Positions 1-6,740 of a DNA stretch of 64,000 bases are shown here, piece after piece. This DNA comes from Brevundimonas pondensis (lineage in GTDB: Bacteria > Pseudomonadota > Alphaproteobacteria > Caulobacterales > Caulobacteraceae). How positions within the stretch are numbered: the first letter of the stretch is position 1; the number at the start of each line of letters is the position of its first letter. The notes under the pieces are model-generated. The model was not told the origin of the DNA. It did no database searches and saw nothing but the letters and a program-made list of their open reading frames with translations. The stretch covers positions 3,400,501-3,464,500 of the forward strand of contig NZ_CP062006.1 of the NCBI RefSeq assembly GCF_017487345.1, in the 5' to 3' direction. The translations under genes were made by a program, and so were the position numbers.

Positions 1-626
1 TCGCCGTCGAACGGCTGAAGGCGGGCGAGGTGGTGGCCCTGGTTTCCGACGCGGGCACGCCCCTGGTGTCCGATCCCGGCTATGTCGTGGCTCGCGCCGC
101 CATCGCCGAGGGCCTGCCGGTCCATCCCGTTCCCGGCGCCTCCAGCCTGCTGGCGGCGCTGTGCCTGGCGGGCCAACCCGCCGACCGGGTGTTGTTCGCC
201 GGCTTCCTGCCGCCCAAGTCGGGGGCGCGCAAGACCATGCTGGAGGAGTTGCGCACTGGACGTCAGACCCTGGTCTTCTTCGAGAGCGGCCCGCGTCTGA
301 AGGACAGCCTGACCGACATGGCCGAGGTCCTGGGCGACCGCCCCGCCGCCGTGACCCGCGAACTGACCAAGCTCTATGAGGAGGCCGTGCGCGGCACGCT
401 TTCGGACCTGGCCGCCGACCCGCGCTGCGACGCGCCCAAGGGCGAGATCGTCGTCGTCGTCGGCCCGGGCGAGGCCGAGGTCGCCAGCGCCCCCGACGCC
501 GATGCGGCCCTGACCGAGGCCATGACCCGCCTGCCGCCAGGCGAGGCCGCCGCCGAGGTGTCCAAGGCGCTGAACCTGCCCAGAAAGCCCCTCTACAAGC
601 GGGCGCTGGAAATGCAGGGCCGGTGA
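1..626 (+). CDS. rsmI: 16S rRNA (cytidine1402-2'-O)-methyltransferase RsmI, 5' end outside the window
   Basis: RsmI uses S-adenosylmethionine to 2'-O-methylate C1402 in the decoding centre of 16S rRNA. The open frame begins at base 3 with no start codon, so about 80 N-terminal residues of a ~290-residue protein lie upstream. The visible part has the tetrapyrrole-methylase-type loop VSDAGTPLVSDPG, then VPGASSLLAAL and FAGFLPPKSGARK, all characteristic of the family. A GTG at 30 could be mistaken for a start, but coding clearly continues upstream of it. The stop overlaps the next start by 4 bp (GTGA), so the three genes to 1860 look co-translated. Identification is firm; the N-terminus cannot be described. 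Confidence 0.93.
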   Translation, partial: AVERLKAGEVVALVSDAGTPLVSDPGYVVARAAIAEGLPVHPVPGASSLLAALCLAGQPADRVLFAGFLPPKSGARKTMLEELRTGRQTLVFFESGPRLKDSLTDMAEVLGDRPAAVTRELTKLYEEAVRGTLSDLAADPRCDAPKGEIVVVVGPGEAEVASAPDADAALTEAMTRLPPGEAAAEVSKALNLPRKPLYKRALEMQGR

Positions 627-1051
627 AATCCCGTCTGCGGCTTCCCTCGTCGTCGCGTCGGCCTAAAGCAGGCTGGCGTCAGGCGCTGGGCGGACGCTCG
701 CACCGGGAAGGCCACGCCGCCGAATGGATCGCCGCCGTCTGGCTGATGTTCAAGGGTTATCAGATCCTGGCCTTTCGCCTGAAGGGGCGCGGCGGCGAGA
801 TCGACATCCTGGCCAAACGCGGGCGCACCCTGGCGGTGGTCGAGGTCAAGCGGCGGCGAACCCTTGAGGCCGCCATCCTGTCTCTGGGACCGGATCAGCA
901 CGCCCGACTGTCGGCCGCCGGGCAGGCCATGGCTCGCGGTCGGCCCTCGCTGCAAGGCCTGACTCTGCGGATTGATATGGTGGCGCTGGCTCCTGGACGC
1001 TTTCCGCGTCATCTTCGCGGCGTCACGATCACAGGAGCGGACATCGGGTGA
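623..1051 (+). CDS. YraN/UPF0102 family protein, predicted nuclease fold
   Basis: A 142-residue protein of the UPF0102 (YraN) family, which has a PD-(D/E)xK-type restriction-endonuclease fold related to Holliday-junction resolvases; its cellular role is unsettled. The core is visible as GRGGEIDILAKRG followed by LAVVEVKRR: the E-x-D and E-x-K residues form the presumed metal site. The N-terminal REGHAAEWIAA helix is also typical. The GTG start at 623 overlaps the rsmI stop by 4 bp and its own stop overlaps the next GTG by 4 bp. YraN directly after rsmI is a widespread arrangement in proteobacteria, which supports the assignment. Confidence 0.9.
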   Translation: MKSRLRLPSSSRRPKAGWRQALGGRSHREGHAAEWIAAVWLMFKGYQILAFRLKGRGGEIDILAKRGRTLAVVEVKRRRTLEAAILSLGPDQHARLSAAGQAMARGRPSLQGLTLRIDMVALAPGRFPRHLRGVTITGADIG

Positions 1052-1860
1052 CTCGCGAGGACGCCGAGATCATTCTGGCCCAGGCGGGAACCGCCGAGGA
1101 CGAGGGTTTTCCGCTGCTCGAATGCGCTCTCGCCTGCGCCATTCACGACTACCCGTTCCGGGATCCCGAACCGGTCCGTCTGATGGCCGATCACGCAGCG
1201 CAACGACTGAAGGAGCGCGCGGCCAATGAAAGTCCCGACGACGCCCTGACCGAGACCATGGCCGCCGACTTTCGTCTGAATGGCGACCTGCTGAACTATG
1301 AGCATCCCGGCAACACTGACGTGATCGACGTGGCAGAACGGCGGCGCGGCTTGTCGGCGGCCCTGGTGGTCTTCTATCTGGACGCGGCGCGCCGCGCGGG
1401 CCTGAAGGCGGCGGCCGTGGACTTTCCCGGCCACGTCCTCTTGCGGGTCGAGACGCCCGAGGGCCCAGTGGCCCTGGACCCCTTCAGCCAGGGACGTCTG
1501 GTCCTGCCCAGCGAACTGACGCGCCGCGCCCTTCTGGCCGGTCTGACGCCGCACGTAGCGGACCGACTGGATCTGCTGATGGCCCCGGTCAGCGACCGCC
1601 AGGCCCTGATCCGGCTGCAGAACATTCTCTTCACCCGCGCCCTGCGCCTGGAGGACTATGAGGGCGCCGAGCGCTCGGCCCTGCGTCGCGCCCTGCTGGA
1701 CCCCGACGACCACAGGCCGTGGCTGGACGTGGCCGCGGCCCGAGAGAAGCAAGGCGCCTTGACTGGCGCCCTGGAGGCCCTGTCGCGGGCGCGCCGTCTG
1801 GGCGATCCGGCAGACGCCTGCCGCGTCAGCATGGATCGGGTGCGGATGCGTCTGAACTAG
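1048..1860 (+). CDS. SirB1-like protein, transglutaminase-like and TPR regions
   Basis: A 270-residue protein resembling the SirB1/UPF0162 family: an N-terminal domain with a transglutaminase-like fold (residues about 30-190) and a short TPR-like C-terminal helical region (about 190-270). Recognisable blocks are the [16 protein letters not shown] segment, the [22 protein letters not shown] helix region and [10 protein letters not shown]. No catalytic Cys-His-Asp triad is obvious, as is usual for SirB1 homologues, so an enzymatic role should not be assumed. The GTG start is fixed by the 4-bp overlap with the preceding stop. Its biochemical function is unknown. Confidence 0.8.
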   Translation: MTREDAEIILAQAGTAEDEGFPLLECALACAIHDYPFRDPEPVRLMADHAAQRLKERAANESPDDALTETMAADFRLNGDLLNYEHPGNTDVIDVAERRRGLSAALVVFYLDAARRAGLKAAAVDFPGHVLLRVETPEGPVALDPFSQGRLVLPSELTRRALLAGLTPHVADRLDLLMAPVSDRQALIRLQNILFTRALRLEDYEGAERSALRRALLDPDDHRPWLDVAAAREKQGALTGALEALSRARRLGDPADACRVSMDRVRMRLN

Positions 1861-1955
1861 GTCTGACGGCTGAAGCGAGGGCAAAGAGAGGCGAGCGCCC
1901 TTGCGTCGGGGCTTATCGCCGCGCATCTGCAAAGCTCAGACGTGAAAGGACATCC

Positions 1956-2906
1956 ATGCTGAAAGTCGCCATCCAGATGGACCCGCTCGAGGCGGTGAAC
2001 GTCGAGTCCGACACCACCTTCCTGATGGCTCTGTCGGGTCAGGCGCGCGGGCACAGGCTGTGGGTCTACGACTTCCGCACCCTGGCGCTGGACGAGGGCC
2101 GCCTGTTCTGTCGCGCCCGTCCGGTCACGGTGAACGCGGTCCAGGGCGAGCACGCCGACTTCGGCCCCGAGGTGGTTCTTGACCTGGCCGAGGACGTGGA
2201 CGTCATCCTGATGCGTCAGGACCCGCCCTTCGACATGGCCTATGTCACCGCCACCTATCTGCTGGAGCGGGTGCATCCCAAGACCCTGGTGGTCAACAAC
2301 CCGGCCGAGGTGCGCTCGGCGCCCGAGAAGCTGATCGCCACCCTCTTCCCCGGTCTGCAGCCGCCGACCCTGGTGTCGTCCGATCCCGTCGCCCTGGTCG
2401 ACTTCCACCGTCGTCACGGCGACGTGGTGCTCAAGCCCCTGCACGGCGCCGCCGGTTCGGGCGTGGTGCGGCTGAAGGCCGACGACCCCAATCTGGAAGC
2501 CCTGATCGAGATCCACGCCGCCGGATCGCGCGACCCCCTGGTGATCCAGAAATTCATCCCCGCCGTGTCCAAGGGCGACAAGCGCATCATCCTGATCGAT
2601 GGCGAGGCCGTGGGCGCCATCAACCGCATTCCGGCCAAGGATCAGGTACGCTCCAACCTGCGCGTCGGCGGCACGGCGGCCCCGGTGGAGTTGACCCCGC
2701 GCGATCTGGAGATCTGCGCCGCCATCGGTCCCTATCTGAAGGAACGCGGCCTGATCTTCGTCGGCATCGACGTGATCGGCGACTACCTGACGGAGATCAA
2801 CGTCACCTCGCCCACGGGCGCGCAGCAGATGCTGAAGTTCAGCGGCGTCGATGCGACGGCCCTGATGTGGGACGTGGTCGAGAAGAAGAAGGCCGAAGCG
2901 GCCTGA
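1956..2906 (+). CDS. gshB: glutathione synthase
   Basis: GshB joins gamma-glutamylcysteine and glycine with ATP to make glutathione in the cytoplasm. The 316-residue product has the same length as the E. coli enzyme. The N-terminal pre-ATP-grasp domain (about 1-120, starting [15 protein letters not shown]) is followed by an ATP-grasp domain with [16 protein letters not shown] and the C-terminal metal/substrate segment EINVTSPTG. The frame stays open far upstream, but the ATG at 1956 follows a purine-rich GAAAGGA at 1944-1950 and starts at the family N-terminus. About 95 bp separates it from the preceding gene, so it probably has its own promoter. It is followed by the broken comM gene. Confidence 0.96.
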   Translation: MLKVAIQMDPLEAVNVESDTTFLMALSGQARGHRLWVYDFRTLALDEGRLFCRARPVTVNAVQGEHADFGPEVVLDLAEDVDVILMRQDPPFDMAYVTATYLLERVHPKTLVVNNPAEVRSAPEKLIATLFPGLQPPTLVSSDPVALVDFHRRHGDVVLKPLHGAAGSGVVRLKADDPNLEALIEIHAAGSRDPLVIQKFIPAVSKGDKRIILIDGEAVGAINRIPAKDQVRSNLRVGGTAAPVELTPRDLEICAAIGPYLKERGLIFVGIDVIGDYLTEINVTSPTGAQQMLKFSGVDATALMWDVVEKKKAEAA

Positions 2907-2983
2907 GGTTGGTCGCGTAACAACGCTCTTGCAGTCCCTATAGGTTCGTGATTTGTTCCCTTTCGGTCAGCGGGAGGGAGCCC

Positions 2984-3053
2984 ATGCTTGCGCGGGTGGT
3001 GACGGTCGCCTTCGACGGGGTCGAGGCGCGACGGGTCGATGTCGCGGTGCAGC
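2984..3053 (+). pseudogene. comM: 5' remnant of comM/yifB (Mg-chelatase-like AAA ATPase)
   Basis: The ATG at 2984 opens a frame reading MLARVVTVAFDGVEARRVDV, followed by AVQ. This is the conserved N-terminus of YifB/ComM-family proteins. Homology stops after about 23 codons. In an intact gene a GLPAFxIVGL-type segment would follow; here the frame runs into unrelated sequence. The rest of the gene reappears at 4156. ComM is a hexameric helicase/branch-migration ATPase that aids integration of incoming DNA in natural transformation; this locus cannot make the full protein. The exact breakpoint is inferred and could be off by a few bases. Confidence 0.75.
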
Positions 3054-3102
3054 AGGTGTTCCATTCGCCCGCGTCGTGTAGCTTGGCATTGGAGGCGGCT
3101 AA

Positions 3103-3396
3103 ATGGACTACGAGAAGAACGGCGAGGATTACGTCGCGCGCGCCGAAGACGGCAGCGTGGCACTTCGATATCGGAAGGTCCCTAGGGATGACTTGGCAAC
3201 CCACCCAGGACTGGCTTCTCGAAGTCCCGGCCGCCCTGTCGATCGCCTTGTCCGTGAACTACGTCCAGAGAGGCGTGCGACGACTCGACCCCAGCATTCG
3301 GTCTGGTCGTTTGCTGGTGCCCGCAACAGCGGTAGCTGCGATCCAAGCCGTTTTGGAAAAACGACCGAACGCTGCTCTCCTATGGGCGAGGATTGA
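3103..3396 (+). CDS. small unknown ORF in the comM insert, probably decayed
   Basis: The ATG at 3103 is preceded by GGAGG at 3091-3095, seven bases away, a good ribosome-binding site. The first ~28 residues (MDYEKNGEDYVARAEDG, then SVALRYRKV) look like a real soluble protein. After that the frame turns Arg/Ser/Pro-rich and resembles a wrong-frame read, while another frame from 3188 looks protein-like. A frameshift near 3180 joining the two is the simplest reading. I do not recognise the family. It lies wholly in the foreign segment between the two comM pieces. Confidence 0.3.
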   Translation: MDYEKNGEDYVARAEDGSVALRYRKVPRDDLATHPGLASRSPGRPVDRLVRELRPERRATTRPQHSVWSFAGARNSGSCDPSRFGKTTERCSPMGED

Positions 3397-3490
3397 GGGC
3401 ATCGAGTTTTCTACCGCCCGATCTCGGCAGGCATTCGAAGGGGCTCACGCTGTCAGTCCTGGCAGCAGTGGCCCAGTGGGAGCGAGATGA
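3188..3490 (+). CDS. small unknown ORF in the comM insert
   Basis: A 100-codon frame whose first ~75 residues have sensible protein character: MTWQPTQDWLLEVPAAL, a helical hydrophobic stretch (ALSIALSVNYVQRGVRRLD) and AAIQAVLEKRPNAALLWARIEG. Its last ~25 residues overlap the recombinase remnant in another frame and are unlikely to be functional. It may be the continuation of the ORF starting at 3103 after a frameshift. AAGG at 3175-3178 is a possible ribosome-binding site. I cannot assign a family, and it may not be expressed. Confidence 0.25.
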   Translation: MTWQPTQDWLLEVPAALSIALSVNYVQRGVRRLDPSIRSGRLLVPATAVAAIQAVLEKRPNAALLWARIEGIEFSTARSRQAFEGAHAVSPGSSGPVGAR

Positions 3491-3686
3491 GAACATTTTG
3501 CGGCAGAGGGCTGGGATCGCGGCCGCGAAGGCCGCCGGGAAATACCGGGGCCGCGCCCCCACGGCACGCGCGAAGACGTCCGAGGTGCTGCGTCTCAAGG
3601 CCGAGGGGAAGACGGTCGCCCAGATCGCCCAGACCGTGGGGATCAGCCGTGCGAGCATCTACAGAGCGTTCGCCGAGACCGTCTGA
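3336..3686 (+). pseudogene. C-terminal remnant of a serine recombinase (resolvase/invertase)
   Basis: From about 3429 the frame reads LTLSVLAAVAQWERDENI, then RQRAGIAAAKAAGKYRGR, and ends with VAQIAQTVGISRASIYRAF. This is the E-helix junction and C-terminal helix-turn-helix (HTH_7) of small serine recombinases. The N-terminal catalytic domain with the nucleophilic serine is absent: the frame is closed by TAG at 3333-3335, and the residues after it do not look like a resolvase. It is therefore a truncated relic that could at most bind DNA. Its position in the comM insert points to a past mobile-element event there. Confidence 0.65.
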
Positions 3687-3715
3687 CCATGAGGCGGCCC
3701 ACGGTCCACAAACGG

Positions 3716-4015
3716 TCAGAATAGCCGTCCTGGGCACCGTGGAACCCATTCCTGACCGATGTGGTCGCCCCAGCGCAGCTTGAACAATACGGCCGCTTCA
3801 TCATCCGCGCAGCCGACACGGAAGAAGCCGAGGCCGCGACTGCCGAAGAACTGGTCGGGGAAGTCGTCCAGCCAGTCCTCCAGGTCGGCCAGCAGATCGG
3901 ATTCGCTCATCACCTCCTCGGGGGTTTGGAAGGCCCAGACCTCGAAGACGTGCATGTCTGCCGCTGGGCAGCGCGTGTCGTCGAGGAAGGCAAGCGCGTC
4001 AGGAACTGAGGCCAT
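3716..4015 (-). CDS. hypothetical acidic protein in the comM insert
   Basis: A 99-residue frame, starting at the ATG at 4015 (an in-frame extension to 4078 is possible). It is rich in acid and aromatic residues: FLDDTRCPAADMHVFEVWAF, SDLLADLEDWLDDF, FFGSRGLGFFRVGCADDEAAVLFKLRWGDH. The composition is protein-like with no Arg/Pro frame-shadow look, and it is the most convincing gene in the foreign segment. No signal peptide or membrane segment is visible. I do not recognise the family. It runs opposite to comM and to the recombinase remnant, as cargo of an insertion might. Confidence 0.5.
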   Translation of the reverse strand: MASVPDALAFLDDTRCPAADMHVFEVWAFQTPEEVMSESDLLADLEDWLDDFPDQFFGSRGLGFFRVGCADDEAAVLFKLRWGDHIGQEWVPRCPGRLF

Positions 4016-4067
4016 AACCCCAGTGTCGAGGAGTCGGTATCCGGAAGTCGATATCTTCGGCAACTCG

Positions 4068-4094
4068 CCCGTGGCCACGGTTCGAAGCCACGGG
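4068..4094. repeat. 8-bp inverted repeat near the right edge of the comM insert
   Basis: CCCGTGGC at 4068-4075 and GCCACGGG at 4087-4094 are perfect inverted repeats around an 11-base spacer containing GGTTCGAA. It lies 60 bp left of the point where comM resumes. It could be a transcription terminator, a recombinase binding site or a relic of an element end. No T-run follows, so a terminator is not favoured. The spacer looks like a tRNA T-loop, but no tRNA can be folded around it. Confidence 0.4.
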
Positions 4095-4155
4095 TTGAAG
4101 AGCCGTCCTGCCCACCGTTAGCGACCACGATCTCCCGCGAATAACAGGACCCACC

Positions 4156-5106
4156 TTGCTCTTCATCGGCCCGCCCGGTTCAGGCAAGTCGATGATGGCC
4201 CAGCGTCTGCCCGGCCTCTTGCCGCCGCTGACGTCGCAGGAACTGCTGGAGACCTCGATGGTCTGGTCGGTGGCCGGTCTGATCCAGCGCGGCGCCCTGA
4301 CCCGCGACCGGCCCTTCCGCGCCCCGCACCACTCCGCCTCCATGGCGGCCCTGACCGGCGGCGGGCTGCGGGCCAAGCCGGGCGAGGCGTCGCTGGCCCA
4401 CAACGGGGTCCTCTTCCTCGACGAACTGCCGGAATATTCGGCCCAGGCGCTGGACAGCCTGCGTCAGCCGCTGGAGACGGGCGAGATCGTGGTGGCCCGC
4501 GCCAACGCCCATGTCCGCTATCCGGCGCGGTTCCAGCTGGTGGCGGCGATGAACCCCTGCCGCTGCGGCCTCGGCGGATCGGGACGCGGCGCCTGCGGCA
4601 AGGCGCCCCGCTGTCAGAAGGATTACCAGAACCGCATCTCCGGCCCGATGTTCGACCGCATCGACCTGACGGTCGAGACCCCGCCGGTCACCGCCGCCGA
4701 CATGGCCCTGCCCGCCCCCGCCGAGGGCACCGCCGAGGCCGCCGCCCGCGTGGCGACGGCGCGCGCCCAGCAGGAGGAGCGTGTTCGATCGGCGGGCTTT
4801 GACCCCGAAAGGGCGCGCGACCAGGCGATCAACGCCCGCGCCTCGGGCGAGACCCTGGACCGCTTCGCCGCGCCCGACGATGCGGGCCGCGCCCTGTTGA
4901 TGCGGGCGGGCGAGGCCGGCGGGCTGACGGCGCGCGGATGGACCCGCACCCTGCGGCTGGCGCGCACCATCGCCGATCTGGACGGTTCGACCGGGGTGTT
5001 GCGCCGCCACGTCGCCGAGGCCCTGATGTATCGCCGCACGACGGTCGGAGCCCAGGGCGATTTCGACCGCCAGACCGCGCATCGCAGTGAGGCGCCCGCC
5101 TTCTGA
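4156..5106 (+). pseudogene. comM: 3' portion of comM/yifB, AAA ATPase core and C-terminal domain
   Basis: Homology to YifB/ComM resumes abruptly at LLFIGPPGSGKSMMAQRLPG and runs to a normal C-terminus. It keeps Walker A (GPPGSGKS), the PFRAPHHSAS block, Walker B VLFLDELPEY, the AMNPCRCG segment and the C-terminal Mg-chelatase-like helical domain ending near residue 316. The N-terminal lonC/ChlI-like domain and the start of the ATPase module (about 170-190 residues) are missing. The frame upstream of 4156 does not fit the family and no convincing ribosome-binding site precedes it, so it is treated as a gene fragment. Expression of a truncated ATPase from an internal start cannot be excluded. 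Confidence 0.8.
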
Positions 5107-5160
5107 GACCCGCAGTTCTTGTTCGGCCACGCTTAACCCTTGGGCGCTAGAGTCCTCGGC

Positions 5161-6696
5161 ATGGGACAGGCACGCAGAACGCACGCACCGACCAAGATCG
5201 CCGCAGCCGCGCCGTCGGATGCGCCGGAACAGCAGTTCCTGCGCCTGATGAGTCATGAGATGCGCACGCCCCTGAACGGGGTGATCGGCATGCTGGGCCT
5301 GTTGTCGCGAACCAGGCTGGATGGGGCGCAGCGCGCCTATGCCGAGGCGGCGCAGAAGTCGGCCGAACACCTGCTGGGCCTGGTCAACGACCTGCTGGAC
5401 TTTGCTCGGTTGGAGGCGGGGGCTCTGGAGTTCGACGCCGCCCCTGTCGACCTGGAGGGCCTGACGCGCGGCGTGGCCGAGCTGCTCAGCCCCAAGGCCC
5501 ACGACAAGGGGCTGGAGATCGTCTGGTCCGTCGCCGCCGACGCCCCCGACGTGATCGCGGACGAGGGCCGATTGCGTCAGGTCCTGTTCAATCTGGCGGG
5601 CAACGCCGTGAAATTCACCGACCGGGGCGGAGTCCGCCTGACGGTCGAGCGCGCCGGCGGAACCGCCACGCGTCCGCGCCTGGCCTTCGTCGTTGACGAT
5701 ACGGGCCCCGGCGTGCCCGAAGAGGCGCGGGTCCGCATCTTTGACGAGTTCGGCCACGCAGACGCCTCGGACGCCGCCCGCTTCGATGGCGCCGGCCTGG
5801 GTCTGGCCGTGGTCCGGCGTCTGGCCCAGGCCATGGGCGGGACCGTCGCTGTGTCCGACCGGCCTGACGGCCCCGGCGCCCGTTTCCGCTTTGAGGCTCC
5901 CTTCCCAGTGGCGGCTGACGCTGCGCCGCGCGCGCGCCCTCTGGACAGCGTGGTCGTGGCGGTGCGCACGCCCGATCCCTTCGTGCGTCAGGCGGCGACG
6001 GCCCAGATCGAGGCCTCGGGCGGTCGCGTCGCGCGTCAGGCGGGCGTCACCCTGATCGACCACGCCATGGCCGAGGACGGCGCCTTGATGGTGCCCCCGT
6101 CGCAGGGCGAGGCCATTGTTCTGTTGAAGCCCAGCGAGCGTGATCTGGTCGATCGCTATCGCGCGGCGGGGTTCCACGGCTATCTGATCAAGCCTCTGCG
6201 CCGGGCCTCCCTGGCTGAGCGGGTTCTGGCGGCGGCGGGCCGTCGCAAGGGTTTGACCGTGGCGGTGGGGCGGGCTCAGGACGACGACCGCGTCACCCCT
6301 GTCGCCTTCAAGGGGCTGCGCGTCCTTCTGGTCGAGGACAATCCGGTCGGCGCCCTGTTGGCCAAGACCCTGTTGCGCCGCGAGGGTTGCGTGGTCCAGA
6401 CGGCGGCTGACGGCCATGAGGCCCTACTGACGCTGAAGGAAGCTCGCTTCGATCTGATCTTCATGGACATGAGGATGCCGCGCATGGACGGGCCGGCGGC
6501 GGCGCGGGCGCTGCGGGCGCGAGGCGAGCGCACCCCCATCGTCGCCCTGACCGCGAACGCCTTCGCCGAGGACCGGATCGCCTGTCTGGAGGCGGGCATG
6601 AACGACCATCTGACCAAGCCGTTGGAGGCCGACGCCCTGCGCGCCGCCCTGACCCGCTGGACGAACGTCGGCAACCGCGCCAAGGTCGGGGCCTAG
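5161..6696 (+). CDS. hybrid sensor histidine kinase/response regulator
   Basis: A 511-residue cytosolic hybrid kinase without transmembrane or PAS segments. HisKA spans about 22-90, with phospho-acceptor H32 in MSHEMRTPLNG. HATPase_c has the N-box NLAGNAVKF (N144/N148), DDTGPGVP (about 179-185) and GAGLGLAVV. The C-terminal receiver (about 384-500) has acidic residues E392/D393, phosphoacceptor D436 in FMDMRMP, T464 and K487. Between kinase and receiver, residues about 261-360 look like a second receiver lacking the phosphoacceptor but keeping the terminal IKPLR. The ATG at 5161 is preferred over an upstream TTG because the upstream residues look non-family. The signal is unknown. A GAGTC, a possible CcrM site, lies 7 bp before the start. 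Confidence 0.88.
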   Translation: MGQARRTHAPTKIAAAAPSDAPEQQFLRLMSHEMRTPLNGVIGMLGLLSRTRLDGAQRAYAEAAQKSAEHLLGLVNDLLDFARLEAGALEFDAAPVDLEGLTRGVAELLSPKAHDKGLEIVWSVAADAPDVIADEGRLRQVLFNLAGNAVKFTDRGGVRLTVERAGGTATRPRLAFVVDDTGPGVPEEARVRIFDEFGHADASDAARFDGAGLGLAVVRRLAQAMGGTVAVSDRPDGPGARFRFEAPFPVAADAAPRARPLDSVVVAVRTPDPFVRQAATAQIEASGGRVARQAGVTLIDHAMAEDGALMVPPSQGEAIVLLKPSERDLVDRYRAAGFHGYLIKPLRRASLAERVLAAAGRRKGLTVAVGRAQDDDRVTPVAFKGLRVLLVEDNPVGALLAKTLLRREGCVVQTAADGHEALLTLKEARFDLIFMDMRMPRMDGPAAARALRARGERTPIVALTANAFAEDRIACLEAGMNDHLTKPLEADALRAALTRWTNVGNRAKVGA

Positions 6697-6740
6697 CTAC
6701 CACGACCGCCCGTTTCCGGCGGCGTCCGCCGGAGACCTGC

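Noticed and set aside
4068..4094. tRNA-like T-loop GGTTCGAA near the comM insert
   Set aside because: No acceptor, D or anticodon stem can be folded around it, so it is not a tRNA gene or an evident attachment site.
4180..6417. 745-codon minus-strand frame across comM and the hybrid kinase
   Set aside because: It is an antisense shadow of high-GC coding sequence, rich in Arg, Gln, Gly and His, with no domain; the plus-strand genes are clear.
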